64,000 bases of DNA from Anaerolineales bacterium (GTDB lineage Bacteria > Chloroflexota > Anaerolineae > Anaerolineales > UBA4823). Under the pieces are notes generated by a model. The model made no database searches. It worked only from the letters and a program-made list of their open reading frames with translations, and was not told the DNA's origin. The first letter of the stretch is position 1. Each line of letters starts with the position of its first letter. The stretch covers positions 45,958-109,957 of the forward strand of contig JAGVAD010000028.1 in assembly GCA_020060465.1 (NCBI GenBank). The letters are read 5' to 3'. Positions 1 to 7,027 of the stretch are shown piece after piece. The position numbers and the translations under genes were made by a program.

Positions 1-659
1 GGTTCAATCAACTCCTCTTGCTCTGGAGAATGCACCAGTTGATTGGCGCCGCAATAGGAGCATTCGACAGCTTTCTGACCAGGTGGGAGCAAAGAGAGCG
101 CTCCGCAGCGTTCGCATTTGAACAGTTGTTGCGCCGCCGCCCATCGGTGGCCGCGGGTGGTTGGAACGTAAAAATCCAGCGTCTGTTCAGCCTCTCCCGG
201 CTGGATTTTGGAATCTGGCGCAGACTCTGCATAACCGCAGTATTCACAGGATAGTCGCTCGCGTTGGATGTTGAAAGTCATGCGTCCGCCGCATTTCGGG
301 CAAGAGAGGGCTTCGCCGCTGGCTTCAACTTCTTGCGGCAGGCTGCCCCGCTCCAGTCCAGCGCCTTCAGGCATCAACTTCTGTCGCTCGATCTTGCCGG
401 TAAGCAGAGCAAGCCCTCGCCGTGCAGCAACATTAGACGGGTCAACAGCCACTGCCTTTTCCAGGTATTCAATCTGTTCCTGAGGGTCGTCGGTGGTGGC
501 AGAAAGCCAGATATAGGGTCGGGCATCGTTGTTTTTGAGATATATAGCGCGCTCCAGCAACGATTGAGCCAGACGACGCTGGCCAGACTTGGCGGCGGTG
601 ATGCCATCGCGTAAATATTCCTCGAATTGACGCTCGCGATTATCGTAGAAACTGTTCAT
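1..659 (-). CDS. TPR / double zinc-ribbon protein, 3' end beyond the window
   Basis: An open frame starts at the ATG at 659 and runs leftwards off the window, giving about 219 residues without a stop. Residues 10-85 read as a short helical repeat of TPR type (LLERAIYLKNND, then EYLEKAVAVDP). Two zinc-ribbon halves follow: CPKCGG with CEYCGY, and CERCG with CSYCGA. Proteins of this shape are usually soluble and the ribbons structural; the function is unknown. A dispersed hairpin repeat lies just upstream of the start. Ribosome binding is weak (GAAGAT). Coding is clear from continuous domain-like sequence, but the C-terminal part, which might include a membrane anchor or enzyme domain, cannot be seen. 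Confidence 0.75.
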   Translation of the reverse strand, partial: MNSFYDNRERQFEEYLRDGITAAKSGQRRLAQSLLERAIYLKNNDARPYIWLSATTDDPQEQIEYLEKAVAVDPSNVAARRGLALLTGKIERQKLMPEGAGLERGSLPQEVEASGEALSCPKCGGRMTFNIQRERLSCEYCGYAESAPDSKIQPGEAEQTLDFYVPTTRGHRWAAAQQLFKCERCGALSLLPPGQKAVECSYCGANQLVHSPEQEELIE

Positions 660-680
660 GTAATCTTCAGATAATTGGTC

Positions 681-782
681 ATGAACGTCCCGCAGGTTTC
701 TGATCACACAGGCTTGTTTTTAGGGGAACCTGCGGGACGTTTTGCACCGACGAGACAAACCGATTTCAGTGAATATCAATAA
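681..782 (-). repeat. Dispersed hairpin repeat, copy 1 (102 bp)
   Basis: A perfect 14-base inverted repeat (ACGTCCCGCAGGTT at 685-698, its complement at 727-740) is followed by a conserved tail ending GAATATCAATAA. Nearly the whole 102 bases recur at 17745-17846, and shorter relatives lie near 10770 and 12482. This copy begins about 20 bases upstream of the start of the minus-strand gene that ends at the window edge. It carries no ORF, so it resembles a small non-autonomous (MITE- or REP-like) element. Confidence 0.75.
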
Positions 783-1011
783 GTTTACTTGCCCGCTGAG
801 GACTTGTCAATTTGCTTTTTCGTTGGTTGGTCTAAAGGTGATGGAAGCATTCGGTCGTAGATGCTTATCGAAGCGCAAGCCAGCCGGGGTTTAAAAATTT
901 CCCCCTGAGCCGAATCAATACCAGGGTCAGCCGGCCCCGCCGGCTTCATGGAGTCGGCTGACAAATGATGTTCAAGTCATACCAGCCCACGGCTGGTTAT
1001 CTGGAGACGCC
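783..1011. other. Intergenic region with stem-loops downstream of the fmdB-like gene
   Basis: No gene is seen. Two inverted repeats are present: GTCAGCCG at 926-933 pairs with CGGCTGAC at 955-962, with a second GC-rich stem nested inside, and CCAGCC pairs with GGCTGG near 982-997. They lie just past the stop codon of the minus-strand FmdB-like gene and may end or protect its mRNA. Neither is followed by a run of T. Confidence 0.5.
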
Positions 1012-1221
1012 TCAGACGCTGCCGGTGCTGCAAGACGAAGCCGAGCTGGCGCTGAAAGAGAACGCGCTACCTGAGGTTTTCGAGGCAAAGGTTGAGATTT
1101 TCTTTTTGATATGACGGCTGCCGCAGGCAGGACAGCTCACTTCTTCGATTGCATGGACGCTGCGCACCAGTTCTTCAAATGGCTGATTACAGTCGCTGCA
1201 AACAAATTCAAACAACGGCAT
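1012..1221 (-). CDS. FmdB-family zinc-ribbon protein
   Basis: A 69-residue protein. It opens with the typical FmdB-family N-terminus MPLFEFVCSDC and has a second knuckle, CPACGS, at about residues 35-40, giving a four-cysteine zinc ribbon. The C-terminal 20 residues are low-complexity Ser/Ala. The start is supported by GAGGAG seven bases upstream. Members were named after a putative regulator next to formamidase/amidase genes, but most are uncharacterised small zinc proteins. It stands alone here and lies downstream of the exporter gene. Family assignment is good; function is open. Confidence 0.8.
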   Translation of the reverse strand: MPLFEFVCSDCNQPFEELVRSVHAIEEVSCPACGSRHIKKKISTFASKTSGSAFSFSASSASSCSTGSV

Positions 1222-1307
1222 AGAAATCTCCTCGGTGAAAGTGAATGTTCTGCATATTCACGCTTTAGATGCAATTTTACGCAAATGGTTACAATTCCCT
1301 GAACAAT

Positions 1308-1342
1308 CAAAAAGCCCAGCGGATCGTTTTGATTCGCCGGGC
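1308..1342 (-). terminator. Rho-independent terminator of the MFS gene
   Basis: On the minus strand a GC-rich stem (GCCCGGCGAATC pairing with GATCCGCTGGGC through two G-U pairs, AAAAC loop) is followed directly by TTTTTGATT. It lies about 60 bases past the stop of the MFS exporter gene, between it and the FmdB-like gene. Confidence 0.75.
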
Positions 1343-1399
1343 GGTGAAAATTCGATAAGAAGAAATATCAATAAAGCTCTAGCGATTGATCGCCAGCAA

Positions 1400-2746
1400 T
1401 CAATCGCCGCTGATTTTGGCCAGTTTGCCTGGCAGAATTTGCTCATTGTCATTTAACTCGACTGCCGCATCTTTTGCCTGGTCATGCTTGTCGCTTTCGA
1501 TATTCATAATCGCCGGGATGAAGAAAGCAAGCACTCCAAGCGAAGCGGTAATCACACCGCCAATCACATACCAGGTCTGCACTCCCAAGCGGTCGGCAAT
1601 GGGGCCGGCGAACAGCAAGCCAATGGGCGTCATGGCGGTAGCAAAGCTTGAGATCAGCGTGAAGACGCGTCCTTGCATGTCGGGGGCTACCACCGCCTGC
1701 ACGACGGCGAACAACGGCCCATTAACGATGGGGTTGGTGAAACCCACCAGGAACATCAACACAACCGCCAGCCAGAACATCGAAGCTGGCACGAAACCAA
1801 CCGCCAGGACGCCAACGCCGAGCAAAATCAGCGCCGCCATCGAAGTCACAATACGCCGTCTGAAGCCGCCCCACGCGCTCAGGGTCAACCCGCCGACGAC
1901 CGCGCCAACACCCCAGGCAGATTCCATCCAGGCCAATTGCAACGCTCCGCCGGAGAAGTGCCGCGTGACCAGGATCGGTTGTAACGCCCCGCTCGGGGTG
2001 AGCATCAGATTGATCACCGTCGCCATGACCAAGATCATCATCAATCCCGGCCAGGTCCAAACATAGCGGAATCCCGCCCGCAAATCGGAAAACATGGAAG
2101 GGGCTTTTTCACCGGCTTCCAGCGCGACGCTGCGCGGCGGCTGCGGCACGGCGATGAAAAGCAACGGCGTTATGGCAAGCAGCGCCGTGCTTACATCAAT
2201 CGCCAGCACCCCTTGCATCGGCATTGCGCTTACCAGTAAAGCGGCCAGCGGGGCAGAGAAGATATTCATGGCTCCAAACAACATCTGATTTAAGCCCTGA
2301 ATGCGTGAGAGATGCTCCTTGGGCACCATCAAAGAAGTTGAAGACTGCATGGCCGGCCAGTGAAAGCCCTGCGCAGCGGAGCGGATGAACATCAAGGCGT
2401 AAATATGCCACACTTGCACCTGGTTCGTCCAAAACAGCGCTGCCAACACCACCACAGCCAGCGCGGAGAGAGCATCGGCCAGTGCCATTACCCAGCGACG
2501 GCTGAAACGATCCACCACCACGCCTGCAATTGGTCCCAGAAATACTTGAGGTAACATCGCTACCAGAGTGGCGGTAGCCAGCACGGTGGCCGAGCCGGTG
2601 GCTTTGGTCAGCCACCACACCAGGGCAAACTGCACCATCTGACTGCCCAACAAAGACATCGCCTGTCCGCTCCAAATGGTAAAGAACGGCAGCGCCCATC
2701 TCTTGGGGAAGGGGACGCTCAAACTTTCAGGGGACTGTTCGTTCAT
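1400..2746 (-). CDS. MFS exporter, DHA3 (MefA-like) type
   Basis: A 448-residue integral membrane protein with about 12 hydrophobic segments. The opening IWSGQAMSLLGSQMVQFAL, the TGSATVLA stretch and the loop after helix 2 (GVVVDRFSRR) match the DHA3 drug:proton antiporter group, which includes macrolide exporters of the MefA type and siderophore exporters. The substrate cannot be read from sequence. I place the start at 2746 because GAGGTG precedes it by six bases; an in-frame upstream extension to 2848 would run through the promoter. It is a single gene with its own consensus promoter and terminator. Confidence 0.85.
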   Translation of the reverse strand: MNEQSPESLSVPFPKRWALPFFTIWSGQAMSLLGSQMVQFALVWWLTKATGSATVLATATLVAMLPQVFLGPIAGVVVDRFSRRWVMALADALSALAVVVLAALFWTNQVQVWHIYALMFIRSAAQGFHWPAMQSSTSLMVPKEHLSRIQGLNQMLFGAMNIFSAPLAALLVSAMPMQGVLAIDVSTALLAITPLLFIAVPQPPRSVALEAGEKAPSMFSDLRAGFRYVWTWPGLMMILVMATVINLMLTPSGALQPILVTRHFSGGALQLAWMESAWGVGAVVGGLTLSAWGGFRRRIVTSMAALILLGVGVLAVGFVPASMFWLAVVLMFLVGFTNPIVNGPLFAVVQAVVAPDMQGRVFTLISSFATAMTPIGLLFAGPIADRLGVQTWYVIGGVITASLGVLAFFIPAIMNIESDKHDQAKDAAVELNDNEQILPGKLAKISGD

Positions 2747-2799
2747 TCTGCACCTCGCATCAACCATTTTGACGTATCCCACGCCAACGAATTGCAGAA

Positions 2800-2827
2800 A
2801 TTTTACAACATACTTAAATAATGTCAA
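2800..2827 (-). promoter_or_regulatory. Sigma-70-type promoter of the MFS gene
   Basis: On the minus strand TTGACA (2827-2822) and TAAAAT (2805-2800) are 16 bases apart, about 55 bases upstream of the start codon at 2746. This is the closest match to the sigma-70 consensus that I noticed in the window. Confidence 0.75.
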
Positions 2828-2843
2828 GGGTTTAATTAAAATA

Positions 2844-2873
2844 TTCAATATTATATTTGATTATTTCAATATT
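2844..2873. promoter_or_regulatory. Paired TTCAATATT boxes upstream of the MFS promoter
   Basis: The nonamer TTCAATATT occurs at 2844-2852 and again at 2865-2873, exactly 21 bases apart (two helical turns), within an AT-rich tract just upstream of the -35 box. This geometry suits an activator dimer or an UP-element-like region. The rest of the interval up to 3033 shows no gene. Confidence 0.45.
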
Positions 2874-3033
2874 CACTTCAATAACGCAACGGCCCTCCTC
2901 CATTTCGTTGCCTCCAAAATAGATATAGCTGGTATGTTTCCTGCATCGTAGTTACTGGAAAATAGCTCGCCCATCCGAAATAGTTCGTTTCTTTGTCGGT
3001 GATGGCAGCATTCCTCTCCTACGGAGGTGAGCG

Positions 3034-4353
3034 ATGTCAGAGTTCGAGCAGGTTTATCAGGCCAAGACAATTCATTACTCCGCCCTACTCCATCGGCGCA
3101 ACGTGGTCGGCGTCGGCGTGGGATACAAGGAACACGCTGGCCGTGTGACGGATGAGTTAAGCGTTGTGGTTTTGGTGCGCAATAAAATCCCCCGCGCTGC
3201 TCTCAGCGATAAGGACATGATTCCCCAGAAAGTGGGCGGAGTGCGAACGGATGTGGTAGAAGTGGGCGAAATCCGTCCGCTGAACGCCCATACACAACGT
3301 TGGCGCCCGGCGCCCGGCGGCGTCAGCCTGGGCCACTATCAGGTCACCGCCGGCACGTTGGGCTGCGTGGTGCGCGATCGTGCCAGCGGCAGGCGTATGA
3401 TCCTGTCGAATAACCACGTTCTCGCCAACAGCAACGACGCCTTACCTGGCGATCCGATCCTGCAACCCGGAGCAGCCGACGGCGGGGAAGTTGGGCGGGA
3501 TACAATTGGCTACCTGGAGCGTTTTATCCCCATCCGCTATATCACCGAACCGGCGACATGCAACCTCGCTCTGGCTTATGCCAGCCTGGGCAATTGGTTA
3601 GCGCAACGGTTAGGGGCGCGACATCGCCTGCAAGCCTTTCAATCCAACCCTATAGCGGTGAATCGAGTGGACGCCGCCCTGGCGCTGCCGCGCCAGGATA
3701 ACGACCTGCTGGAACAAAATCTGGAGATCGGCGCCATTGACGGCGTGGCCGCGGCTGAATTGGGGATGGAGGTGATCAAATCCGGGCGCACCACAGGTCT
3801 CACCAATGGAACAATTACAATTTTAGAGGCTTCGATTCGCGTCAATTACGGCCTGGATCGCGCCGCCGTCTTTGAGGGTCAGATCGTCTCCACACCCATG
3901 TCTCAAGGAGGCGATTCCGGCTCGCTGATCGTAACCCGTCAAGGCCATCGCGCGGTAGGGTTGCTCTTCGCCGGTTCTGGTCAGGCGACGATCTTCAACC
4001 CCATCCAGGCCGTGTTGGACGCGCTCAAGGTGGACATCCCACAACGCTCGCCGCGTCAAATCAACCAACAGATCGCCGTCGAGAAAGCGCAAGCAGTCAA
4101 ACAGGCGTATGAACACGCCCTGTTAGCCAGGCCCAATGTGGTTGGTGTCGGGGTAGGGTTGCGACGTCGCGGCGGCAAACGCACCGATGAAGTGGGGCTG
4201 GTGGTGATGGTGGAACGCAAGGTGCCCAAATCCTTGCTGAGGGCAGAGGATTTGATCCCTGCAGAGATTGACGGCGTGCCGGTGGATGTCAGAGAAGTAG
4301 GACAGGTCGAGGCGCAGGAACGTTTTCGCGGCAGTCCACTCGCCGATGATTGA
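3034..4353 (+). CDS. Trypsin-fold serine protease flanked by duplicated modules
   Basis: A 439-residue protein with no obvious signal peptide, starting at an ATG preceded by GGAGGTG. The centre has chymotrypsin-like landmarks: SNNHV (His128), NRVDAA (Asp213 as likely third residue) and GGDSGS (Ser295). The ends carry two copies of one module of about 60 residues. Residues 20-80 and 364-424 both read NVVGVGVG, then a basic turn with TDE, then VV.V..K.P, D.IP, G, DV and EVG. The duplicated module is presumably a prodomain-like or oligomerisation unit. Family is trypsin-like peptidase; substrate and cell location are unknown. Confidence 0.8.
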   Translation: MSEFEQVYQAKTIHYSALLHRRNVVGVGVGYKEHAGRVTDELSVVVLVRNKIPRAALSDKDMIPQKVGGVRTDVVEVGEIRPLNAHTQRWRPAPGGVSLGHYQVTAGTLGCVVRDRASGRRMILSNNHVLANSNDALPGDPILQPGAADGGEVGRDTIGYLERFIPIRYITEPATCNLALAYASLGNWLAQRLGARHRLQAFQSNPIAVNRVDAALALPRQDNDLLEQNLEIGAIDGVAAAELGMEVIKSGRTTGLTNGTITILEASIRVNYGLDRAAVFEGQIVSTPMSQGGDSGSLIVTRQGHRAVGLLFAGSGQATIFNPIQAVLDALKVDIPQRSPRQINQQIAVEKAQAVKQAYEHALLARPNVVGVGVGLRRRGGKRTDEVGLVVMVERKVPKSLLRAEDLIPAEIDGVPVDVREVGQVEAQERFRGSPLADD

Positions 4354-4545
4354 TGGAAAGCGCTCAATTCAAGACTTGTTACTCGCCTTGATGGCGTTGG
4401 TATGGATCTTCCCAAAGTCAGCTATGCTGACTACCATCCTGCTTCGAGCAAGCTTCGCGCCTGGAGTGGTCGCCCAGGCTCTCAATCCGCGGCTAAACGG
4501 CTTCGTGGTCAGAGATGGTTTTTTCCACCCGTTGGGCTTTATGGA

Positions 4546-5598
4546 CTAGCAAATTCTCGGCAGCATCTCCCCTGCCAGGCGGTCTACCACTCGCGTGGCG
4601 CCGATGCGCGTGGACATCAAAACGCGGCCAGCAGGGGATGGTAAAACCTCTCCAATCATCACTGCCGCCTCGCCGTAACGCGTGCGCCGCATGGTCTCCA
4701 ACACCCGCTCCGCGTCTTCCCGCCCCACAATGGCGATGAGCTTCCCTTCGTTCGCCACATAAAGCGGATCAAACCCCAGCATCTCGCACGCCGCCGCCAC
4801 CGCCGGGCGCACCGGAATAGACGCTTCGTTGATTCGAATGCATACCCCCGATTGCGCCGCAATTTCATTCAGGGTCGTCGCCAGCCCGCCGCGTGTGGGA
4901 TCGCGCAGTACATGGATGTTTTCACTGACCTCCAACATGGCCTGCACCAGGTGATTGAGCGGAGCAACGTCGCTTTGTAATTGGGTCTCGAAGCCCAGTT
5001 CGCCGCGCGCTGCCAGTACGGCAATGCCGTGATCGCCGATCGGGCCGGAGAGCAGCACCCTATCCCCCGGCTGCGCTTGCGCCCCGCCGATGCGACAACC
5101 ATCAGGGATCACTCCCACACCAGCAGTGGTGATATATAAGCTATCCGCCTTACCCTTCTGCACCACCTTCGTATCGCCGGCCGCGATCTGCACCCCAGCC
5201 TCTCGCGCCGCCGCCTGCATTGAGGCGACCACTTTTTCCAGCACGCCGATCTCCAGCCCTTCTTCCAGGATAAAACCAGCCGTCAGATACAACGGTCTGG
5301 CGCCCAGCATAGCCACATCGTTGACGGTGCCGCATACCGCCAGGCGACCAATGTCGCCGCCGGGGAAAAACAGCGGCCAGATCACATGCGCGTCGGTGCT
5401 GACCGCCAAACGCTGCCCATTGCCGGCGGTCACCGCCGCGGCGTCGTCGCCCGCTCGCAGCGCAGGGTTATCCAGATAATGTAGAAACAGGCGGCTGACC
5501 AGATCGTGCGTCATTTTGCCGCCGCTGCCATGCCCCATCACAATGCGTTCCGAATGTGGCAAGGGAAGCGGGCAAAGTGGGCCATCTTCCAGAGACAT
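4546..5598 (-). CDS. hypE: Hydrogenase expression/formation protein HypE
   Basis: A 350-residue AIR-synthase-fold protein. HypE takes the carbamoyl group from HypF on its C-terminal cysteine and dehydrates it to a thiocyanate, the source of the nickel-iron hydrogenase cyanide ligands. Seen here: the N-terminal GHGSGGKMTHDL, the ATP-binding RAGDDAAAV, GDTKVV, RDPTRGG and the hallmark C-terminus ending PRIC. I place the start at 5598, supported by AGGAG upstream; the frame extends to 5661 with unlikely sequence. It is the last gene of the hyp operon, 66 bases after hypD, and converges on the protease gene. Confidence 0.95.
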   Translation of the reverse strand: MSLEDGPLCPLPLPHSERIVMGHGSGGKMTHDLVSRLFLHYLDNPALRAGDDAAAVTAGNGQRLAVSTDAHVIWPLFFPGGDIGRLAVCGTVNDVAMLGARPLYLTAGFILEEGLEIGVLEKVVASMQAAAREAGVQIAAGDTKVVQKGKADSLYITTAGVGVIPDGCRIGGAQAQPGDRVLLSGPIGDHGIAVLAARGELGFETQLQSDVAPLNHLVQAMLEVSENIHVLRDPTRGGLATTLNEIAAQSGVCIRINEASIPVRPAVAAACEMLGFDPLYVANEGKLIAIVGREDAERVLETMRRTRYGEAAVMIGEVLPSPAGRVLMSTRIGATRVVDRLAGEMLPRIC

Positions 5599-5664
5599 AC
5601 GCGCTTTCTCCTGTTTTGCTGCGAAAATGAAGACCTCTTGCCATGCGTCGCGCAGCAACAAACG

Positions 5665-6762
5665 TCAAAGGTCCTGACCCGGCCTGCGGTAGCGATAATA
5701 CGCTGCGCAAGCCCCTTCCGAAGAAACCATGGTGGCTCCAAGCGGAGATTCCGGCGTGCATTGAACGCCAAAAGCGGCGCAATCCGGCGGTTTTTTCAGC
5801 CCTTGCAAGATTTGCCCGGCGATGCACAAAGGCGACTCTTCCGGGTGGATGGCCTGCAGATCAAATTTTTTCTCAGCGTCAAAGGCCTCGAATTCAGGGC
5901 GTAAGCGCCAACCGCTGTTCGGGATGACCCCGATGCCGCGCCATTTACGGTCGCATTCCGTGAACACGCGCTGGATTGTCTGTTGCGCCGCCCGATTGCC
6001 CTCATATGTCACCACGCGCGTGTAGGCGTTTTCTACCGAAACGCGCCCCGCCTCCAACATGCGCACGGTTTGCAATATTCCCCGCACGATGTCTAGCGGC
6101 TCAAAGCCGGTGACCGTCATCGGCGTCTGGTATTGCTCTGCAATGGGTGGATATTCATGATAACCCATCACTGCGCAGACATGACCGGCCAGCAAGAAGC
6201 CCTGCACGCGGTTGTGCGCCGACCCCAAAATGGCGTGCAACGCAGGCGGCACCCGCACATGCGAGACCAGGATGCTGTAGTTGGTCAGACCTAACGCCTG
6301 AGCCTGTAAGACGCTCATGATATTAGCAGGAGCGGTGGTCTCAAAACCGATAGCGAAGAAGACCACTTGCCGCTGCGGGTTTTGCTGAGCGATGCGCACC
6401 GCATCCAGCGGCGAATAAACCACACGCACATCGCCGCCCCTCGCCCGCACGGTGAACAGATCCATCCCCGTGCCCGGGACGCGCAGCATATCGCCATAGG
6501 AAGTGAAGATCACATCGGGTTGGGAAGCGATTGCCAACGCCTTATCCACCAACTCTACCGGTGTGACGCATACCGGGCAGCCCGGCCCATGCACCAGCTC
6601 GATCTCCGTCGGCAGAAGCTGATCAATACCGTGGCGCATGATGGCGTGCGTCTGCCCGCCGCAGATTTCCATCAGCGTCCACGGGCGGGTAACCACGCGG
6701 CGGATTTCCTCCAGCGCCTCGCCGACCAGCGATTGATCGCGGTACTCATCCTGATATTTCAT
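5665..6762 (-). CDS. hypD: Hydrogenase maturation iron-sulfur protein HypD
   Basis: A 365-residue protein of normal family length. HypD carries a 4Fe-4S cluster and, with HypC, is the scaffold on which the Fe(CN)2CO unit is built. Conserved blocks are visible: [17 protein letters not shown] near residue 32, [22 protein letters not shown] and the C-terminal cysteine motifs around CIAGQILQG and GVQC. It overlaps hypC by 17 bases, which suggests translational coupling, and is followed by hypE. Confidence 0.96.
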   Translation of the reverse strand: MKYQDEYRDQSLVGEALEEIRRVVTRPWTLMEICGGQTHAIMRHGIDQLLPTEIELVHGPGCPVCVTPVELVDKALAIASQPDVIFTSYGDMLRVPGTGMDLFTVRARGGDVRVVYSPLDAVRIAQQNPQRQVVFFAIGFETTAPANIMSVLQAQALGLTNYSILVSHVRVPPALHAILGSAHNRVQGFLLAGHVCAVMGYHEYPPIAEQYQTPMTVTGFEPLDIVRGILQTVRMLEAGRVSVENAYTRVVTYEGNRAAQQTIQRVFTECDRKWRGIGVIPNSGWRLRPEFEAFDAEKKFDLQAIHPEESPLCIAGQILQGLKKPPDCAAFGVQCTPESPLGATMVSSEGACAAYYRYRRPGQDL

Positions 6763-7024
6763 CCGCTGCCTCGGGACCGCTCAATCCCAGACCTGACTCA
6801 AATTCGCCGATCTCTTTAAGCAAAGCCAGAGTCTCCAGGGCTTCTGCTTCGTCCAGTAAATTGAGCGCAAAGCCCACATGGATCACAGCGTAATCGCCCA
6901 CCTGGGCTTCAGGGACATACGCCAGGCAAGTCTCGCGCAATACGCCTCCGAAATCAACCTTGCCCATTTTCAGCCCCCCTTGTTCATAGATCTCTACAAT
7001 TTTTCCCGGCACACCCAAACACAT
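6746..7024 (-). CDS. hypC: Hydrogenase maturation chaperone HypC
   Basis: A 92-residue protein starting MCLGVPGKI, the HypC/HybG signature in which Cys2 (after Met removal) binds the iron centre and the large-subunit precursor. [15 protein letters not shown] and [12 protein letters not shown] complete the OB-fold-like family pattern. Its AAGGAG ribosome site overlaps the end of hypF, and it overlaps hypD at its own 3' end. The acidic C-terminal tail is slightly longer than minimal HypC. Confidence 0.95.
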   Translation of the reverse strand: MCLGVPGKIVEIYEQGGLKMGKVDFGGVLRETCLAYVPEAQVGDYAVIHVGFALNLLDEAEALETLALLKEIGEFESGLGLSGPEAADEISG

Positions 7025-7027
7025 AGC

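Noticed and set aside
1386..2066. A 226-codon plus-strand ORF rich in Thr, Pro and Ala
   Set aside because: It is antisense to the MFS exporter and has no domain-like sequence.
4354..4545. A small plus-strand gene (67 codons from 4346)
   Set aside because: It overlaps the protease's last codons and has no ribosome site or domain-like sequence. The interval holds only a short palindrome, GTCAGC-TAT-GCTGAC, near 4420.
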